Part shown: positions 63,310 through 64,000 of the stretch, one piece after another
Layout: each line of letters begins with the position of its first letter
Numbering within the stretch: position 1 is the stretch's first letter
Assembly: GCF_004193775.1 (NCBI RefSeq)
Contig: NC_041008.1
Coordinates: 6,464,731-6,528,730 of the forward strand
Direction of reading: 5' to 3'
DNA from: Glycine soja
Taxonomy: Eukaryota; Streptophyta; Magnoliopsida; Fabales; Fabaceae
DNA length: 64,000 nucleotides
Made by a program: the position numbers and the translations under genes
Notes under the pieces: model-generated
The model's database searches: none
Seen by the model: the letters and a program-made list of their open reading frames with translations, nothing else
What the model was told of the DNA's origin: nothing

Positions 63310-64000
63310 AAGGTTGTTTTGCCTGACTACAACCAATGATGTTTTTAAACTGACATCAACTAAGGCTATTTTTCAGTCGACATCAAATAGGGTTTTTTTT
63401 TGTCAAAGTATGCCGAGAATATTTGTCAGCTGACGTCAGCTAAGGCTATTTTTCGGCTAACGTTGGTTGAGTCTATTTTTCAACCGATGTTGGCTAGGTT
63501 TTTTTTACCAACGTCGGCTAGGGTTTGTTTAGCCGACACCGACTAGGATCTTTTTGAATGACATTGACCAAGGCTATTTTTAGCCAATGTCGGCCTAAAA
63601 AATCCTAACAGGCATTGACAAAAAAATATACCCAATATCGGCTAAAAAATAGATTGGTCAATGCCGACCAATAGAACCTATCCAATGTCGGCCGAAAAAT
63701 ATCATTGGTCAATGTTGACCGAAAAATCCCTAGTCGAAGTTAGCTAAAAAATAGCCTTGACTAATGTCGGACAAAAAACCCTACCCAACATCGACTATAA
63801 AATAGCCTTGGCTGATGTTGACTAAAAAATAGCTCTGATCGATGTCAACCGAAAAAACTCTAGTGGATGTCGACTGTAAGAACCTAGTCGATGTCGAGTA
63901 AAAATAGTCATACCCGATGTCGGTCAAAAATACGTAGCTGGTGTTAGCAGAAAAAACCCTAGCCAATATTAACCAAAAAAACCTAACTAATGTGGTTAAG
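63310..64000. repeat. Degenerate minisatellite that inverts midway
   Basis: About 690 bp of diverged units of 25-35 bp built on a palindromic core like ccgacgtcggc. In the left part (to about 63590) units read gtcggctagggttttttt and ggctatttttc; in the right part they read as the inverse, aaaaaaccctagccgatgtcgg and gaaaaatagcc. The array therefore switches orientation near 63590. It runs off the window end. Confidence 0.75.

Overview
The window looks like nuclear DNA of a dicot plant, most probably a legume close to soybean. The genes are long and rich in introns, the spacers are very AT-rich, and the proteins match my memory of legume orthologues. No database search was possible, so the species call is inference. 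There is no operon structure, no CRISPR array and no tRNA or rRNA gene that I can support.

Five multi-exon genes could be assembled exon by exon with consistent reading phase: (1) a SKP1-like protein of the ASK20/21 type, plus strand, about 0.8-7.6 kb; (2) a PA-domain signal peptide peptidase-like intramembrane aspartyl protease, minus strand, 9.27-17.30 kb, 14 exons, 541 aa; (3) a B2-type cyclin-dependent kinase, plus strand, 34.18-35.81 kb, 8 exons, 315 aa; (4) a U-box/kinase/USP protein of the PUB33 type, minus strand, 36.81-43.87 kb, 9 exons, 881 aa; (5) a PAIR1/PRD3-type meiotic recombination-initiation protein, plus strand, 52.36-57.40 kb, 12 exons, 399 aa, which appears to use one GC-AG intron.

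Between the genes the window is a graveyard of mobile DNA and broken gene copies. Introns carry a tRNA-derived SINE with a 20-bp target duplication, a hAT-type MITE with an 8-bp duplication, a MULE-type MITE with a 9-bp duplication, a Ty1/copia tail, and a 2.35-kb solo LTR with a 5-bp duplication. The 20.7-22.8 kb block holds a Harbinger-like element carrying a decayed, internally deleted chloroplast MinD gene, next to CACTA-like subterminal repeats and a Ty3/gypsy integrase piece. At 24.4-24.9 kb lies a degenerate CKS (cyclin-dependent kinase subunit) copy. At 27.3-32.7 kb a nearly complete Ty1/copia element (308-bp LTRs, 5-bp duplication) has split a WRC-domain exon that resembles the start of a JMJ25-type histone demethylase.

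The right end (57.4-64 kb) has no supported gene. It holds long AT and TAA/TTA microsatellites, a putative Mutator-like element with long inverted ends, and a degenerate minisatellite that reverses orientation midway. I found no convincing new molecular system. The most rewarding items are the MinD capture, the split WRC exon, the inverted minisatellite, the GC-AG intron and the partial duplication of the PUB33 last-exon boundary. Several genes concern the cell cycle or meiosis (SKP1-like, CKS copy, CDKB2, PAIR1/PRD3), but nothing in the sequence shows that they are co-regulated.
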